Below, piece after piece: positions 4,333-6,441 of a stretch of 6,441 nt of DNA (positions within the stretch are counted from its first letter, which is position 1; each line of letters starts with the position of its first letter). Source of the DNA: Eubacterium sp. (GTDB lineage: Bacteria > Bacillota > Clostridia > Lachnospirales > Lachnospiraceae); NCBI GenBank assembly GCA_003486385.1, contig DNFT01000005.1:1-6441 (forward strand), given 5' to 3'. Under the pieces are notes generated by a model. The model was not told where the DNA came from, did not search any database, and saw nothing but the letters and a program-made list of their open reading frames with translations. Position numbers and translations under genes: made by a program.

Positions 4333-6441
4333 ATGAATAAAATACATAATAAAATAATAAAAATAGTAATAAGTTTTGCGCTCACGCTTGGTGTGGTTTT
4401 AGGTGTGGCGGGAAGCTTTTATGAGAAAACATCTGCAGACGCGGATGACAGTAATTTTACAAACCTGATTATTTTTATGAGATTTGCGGATGAGGATGAG
4501 TTTATTGATGATGTATATGAGAATACGCCGGTAAGAAAAATAACGGACAACTCCTACAATACTGCAATGTACAATGTCAGTGATTATTATAGGAATGTTT
4601 CGGATAACAAATGCCGCATAAGGAGCGTATATCTGTTAGATAACGGTGGGTCGATTAAGCTGTCGCATGAGAGGGGCTATTATGCGGAGTACAGTGAGAC
4701 AAATCCAATCGGTTATAAGGACAGCGGTGAGGCTGGAGTCCGTATGTATGAGCTGAAGCTTGAGTGGTCGGCTGCGGTGACAAAGGCAGTTGAGGCGGGC
4801 AACAGGATATCCAATTATGATGGGACTGTCAATTATGGTTATGATGAGCTTGACAAGGATGGGGATGGCTGCATAGATTCCATAACGATAATTTATAAAA
4901 ATGCAACGCAGAGCAACATAGCGGTAGGCTGGGGATCACCCTTGTGGAATTATAAGGATTATGCTGATTATTTAGTGATTAATACGGATAAGGGAAGCGT
5001 AAAGAGCAGAATGTATGTCCAGCTGACCAACTCGTATACAAAGCCGGATGGAGATACGCTGGGTTATCTTTATAAGGATTCACAGGGGAATGTCATAGTG
5101 TCACAGGCAGCGGCTATCCATGAGATGGGGCATATAATGGGGTTGAAGGATCTATACAATTCCTCACAGAGTTCTCCGGTGTATTACATGTCTGTGATGG
5201 CAAAGCATATGTCGCCGATCCCGCAGTTTCCTTCGGTAAAGGAGAAGGAGGTTCTCGGCTGGGTTGAGGACGGAGACGTTCAGACAATTACAGCCTCAGG
5301 TGAGTATAGTCTAAGGGCACTTGGAACTGCAGGACATGGAATTGCAGGATATAAGCTTGATATTCCGGAGAAGGGAAAGACGCTTTATCTGGAATACAGG
5401 AATTTTGCGTCAAATGGAAACAAGTATGATTCCCAGTACAAGGAGCTGTATAAAACAAATGGCAAAAGAGTTGACAGTCTGCCGATGAAATCAGGTCTGG
5501 TATGCTACCTTATTGATACAGGGACAAAATTTCCGAACAATATGAACTCTTCACCTTCTAAGTGGAATTATCAGGTGCTGGGCAATCAATATTCTACGAT
5601 GGTTGATGCGGCGGTTGGAGTAGATGAGGAAAAGTGGATTACAGATAACCTTAGTATCATGGTGACGGCGATTGATGGCAATACACTTACTTTTACAATA
5701 AAAGGAAATTTTGCGGAGCATATTCACAGTGGTGGACAGGCAACCTGCGTCAGCCGCGCCAGATGCTCAGTCTGTCATCAGGAATATGGTGGATTTGATG
5801 ATAGTAGACACGAACATACCATGGTTAGAGGTGCCAAGGCACCGAGCTGTACAGAAGTTGGATACACGGGCGACACATATTGTACGGATTGCAATAAAAT
5901 GGTGAGCATTGGCTCAGACATAGACATGATTGCGCATGAATTAGAGCATGTGGAGGCACGGGCAGCTACAGCAGCACAGGAAGGTAATATAGAGTATTAC
6001 TATTGTAAAGTATGTGGAGAGTGTTTTCTTGACAAAAATGCAGCTGATACTATAAAAATGGCTGATACAATAATACCTAAGCTGGCACCTGTAATCATAG
6101 CGGGAAATGATGCAACTATAGATGCTTCCTCGGGCAAGAGTGCTGTATTCAGGTCGAATGCGGCATTTGCCGATTTCATACGTGTTGAACTTGACAGCAA
6201 GGAGCTTGTAGAGGACAAGGACTACATTGTAAAGGAAGGAAGTATAATAGTAACACTCATGCCTGAGGTTATCAGCAATCTGTCTGAGGGAAGCCATAAG
6301 CTTGCTATAGTGTCTTCAGGTGGAACAGCAATCGCAAATTTCTCTGTAACGAAACCGCAGCAGCCAAGCAGCGAAGAGCAGTCAAGCAGCGAGGAGCAGT
6401 CAAGCAGCGAGGAGCAGTCAAGCAGTGAGGAGCAGTCAAGC
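4333..6441 (+). CDS. Secreted M6-like zinc metallopeptidase with CxxC modules, 3' partial
   Basis: The frame is open to the window edge, with 703 residues visible. Residues 1-36 form a clear signal peptide (basic NKIHNKIIK, hydrophobic core to about 29, then a likely cut near SADA). The catalytic region (about 40-330) resembles the immune-inhibitor-A/M6 family. A calcium-type loop DKDGDGCID (174-182) is followed by HEMGHIMGLKDLY, with His263, Glu264, His267 and Asp273 as the zinc and catalytic set. Next come a Met-turn-like SVM (287-289) and the LGWV motif (308-311) typical of M6. A beta-rich part (about 312-457) follows. Then come three Cys modules with CSVC (478-481), CTDC (517-520) and CKVC (558-561), an Ig/X2-like domain (about 584-672), and SSEEQS repeats from 679. 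It should hydrolyse extracellular proteins. Wall or membrane anchoring, if any, lies beyond the window. The first two Cys modules have an extra Cys (472, 506); in the third that place is Ala547. Confidence 0.85.
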   Translation, partial: MNKIHNKIIKIVISFALTLGVVLGVAGSFYEKTSADADDSNFTNLIIFMRFADEDEFIDDVYENTPVRKITDNSYNTAMYNVSDYYRNVSDNKCRIRSVYLLDNGGSIKLSHERGYYAEYSETNPIGYKDSGEAGVRMYELKLEWSAAVTKAVEAGNRISNYDGTVNYGYDELDKDGDGCIDSITIIYKNATQSNIAVGWGSPLWNYKDYADYLVINTDKGSVKSRMYVQLTNSYTKPDGDTLGYLYKDSQGNVIVSQAAAIHEMGHIMGLKDLYNSSQSSPVYYMSVMAKHMSPIPQFPSVKEKEVLGWVEDGDVQTITASGEYSLRALGTAGHGIAGYKLDIPEKGKTLYLEYRNFASNGNKYDSQYKELYKTNGKRVDSLPMKSGLVCYLIDTGTKFPNNMNSSPSKWNYQVLGNQYSTMVDAAVGVDEEKWITDNLSIMVTAIDGNTLTFTIKGNFAEHIHSGGQATCVSRARCSVCHQEYGGFDDSRHEHTMVRGAKAPSCTEVGYTGDTYCTDCNKMVSIGSDIDMIAHELEHVEARAATAAQEGNIEYYYCKVCGECFLDKNAADTIKMADTIIPKLAPVIIAGNDATIDASSGKSAVFRSNAAFADFIRVELDSKELVEDKDYIVKEGSIIVTLMPEVISNLSEGSHKLAIVSSGGTAIANFSVTKPQQPSSEEQSSSEEQSSSEEQSSSEEQSS
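5713..6019 (+). repeat. Three degenerate CxxC surface modules
   Basis: Within the metallopeptidase, residues about 461-562 hold three related units of the pattern H...A.C......C..CG. Their CxxC pairs are at 478/481, 517/520 and 558/561. His residues (463, 465, 493, 495, 535, 539) lie between them. Units of this kind (ATCTE.G...Y.C..CG) are common in large secreted proteins of gut clostridia. They look like small zinc- or disulfide-stabilised knobs. The third copy has lost its first Cys. Confidence 0.6.
6367..6441 (+). repeat. 18-bp tandem repeat coding for SSEEQS
   Basis: Four full copies of an 18-base unit (agcagcgaggagcagtca) start at 6367, 6385, 6403 and 6421, and a fifth begins at 6439 at the window edge. 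Copies differ by single silent changes (gaa for gag, agt for agc). The product is an acidic, Ser-rich, disordered stretch, likely a wall-spanning spacer or stalk in the metallopeptidase. The true copy number lies outside the window, and short reads often misassemble such repeats. Confidence 0.9.

Noticed and set aside
5711..6297. Short open frames on both strands in the right part of the window (5711-5905 +, 5941-6297 -, 6000-6218 -)
   Set aside because: All lie inside the continuous metallopeptidase frame that runs from 4333 off the window edge and has clear CxxC and Ig-like modules there.
6367..6441. CRISPR-like or mobile-element repeat
   Set aside because: Units are adjacent without spacers, are multiples of three and are translated in frame, so this is a protein-coding tandem repeat.

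Overview
The window holds three genes, all on the + strand: two secreted proteases and, between them, a sugar mutarotase-like protein. Base composition is A+T-rich with Shine-Dalgarno sites of the GGAG type. The proteins have Gram-positive export signals, Pro/Asp/Glu-rich linkers, CxxC surface modules and Ser/Glu/Gln tandem repeats. This suggests a gut-type Firmicute, most likely of the Lachnospiraceae (Butyrivibrio/Roseburia/Eubacterium-like). The taxonomic guess is inference from style, not from a marker gene.

Layout: 1-358 is A+T-rich non-coding DNA with weak promoter candidates and a series of GTGYAT hexamers spaced about two helical turns apart. 359-3109 encodes a 916-residue secreted papain-like (C1A) cysteine protease. 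Its order is signal peptide, catalytic domain (Q98/C104/H274/N305), a lectin-like beta domain, a roughly 100-residue Pro/Asp/Glu linker made of a DNA minisatellite, then three copies of a Tyr-rich two-part module (six half-repeats ending YG..EGR). 3110-3191 contains a 19-bp perfect inverted repeat. 3192-4124 encodes a complete 310-residue aldose 1-epimerase (LacX/YeaD-like) protein, probably cytoplasmic. 4125-4332 contains hairpins and the best promoter of the window, whose -35/-10 spacer carries a perfect 12-bp palindrome. 4333 to the window end encodes a secreted M6-like zinc metallopeptidase (HEMGHIMGLKD) followed by three CxxC modules, an Ig-like domain and SSEEQS repeats. It is open at the 3' edge, with 703 residues visible.

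The two proteases are of different catalytic classes but share one plan: export signal, catalytic domain, then a low-complexity acidic region and repeated surface modules. This fits extracellular or wall-associated degradation of protein or glycoprotein. The epimerase has no evident functional link to them. The separate promoter before the metallopeptidase suggests the three genes are not one simple operon. The least understood part is the C-terminal repeat array of the cysteine protease. I see no clear new defence or mobile system.
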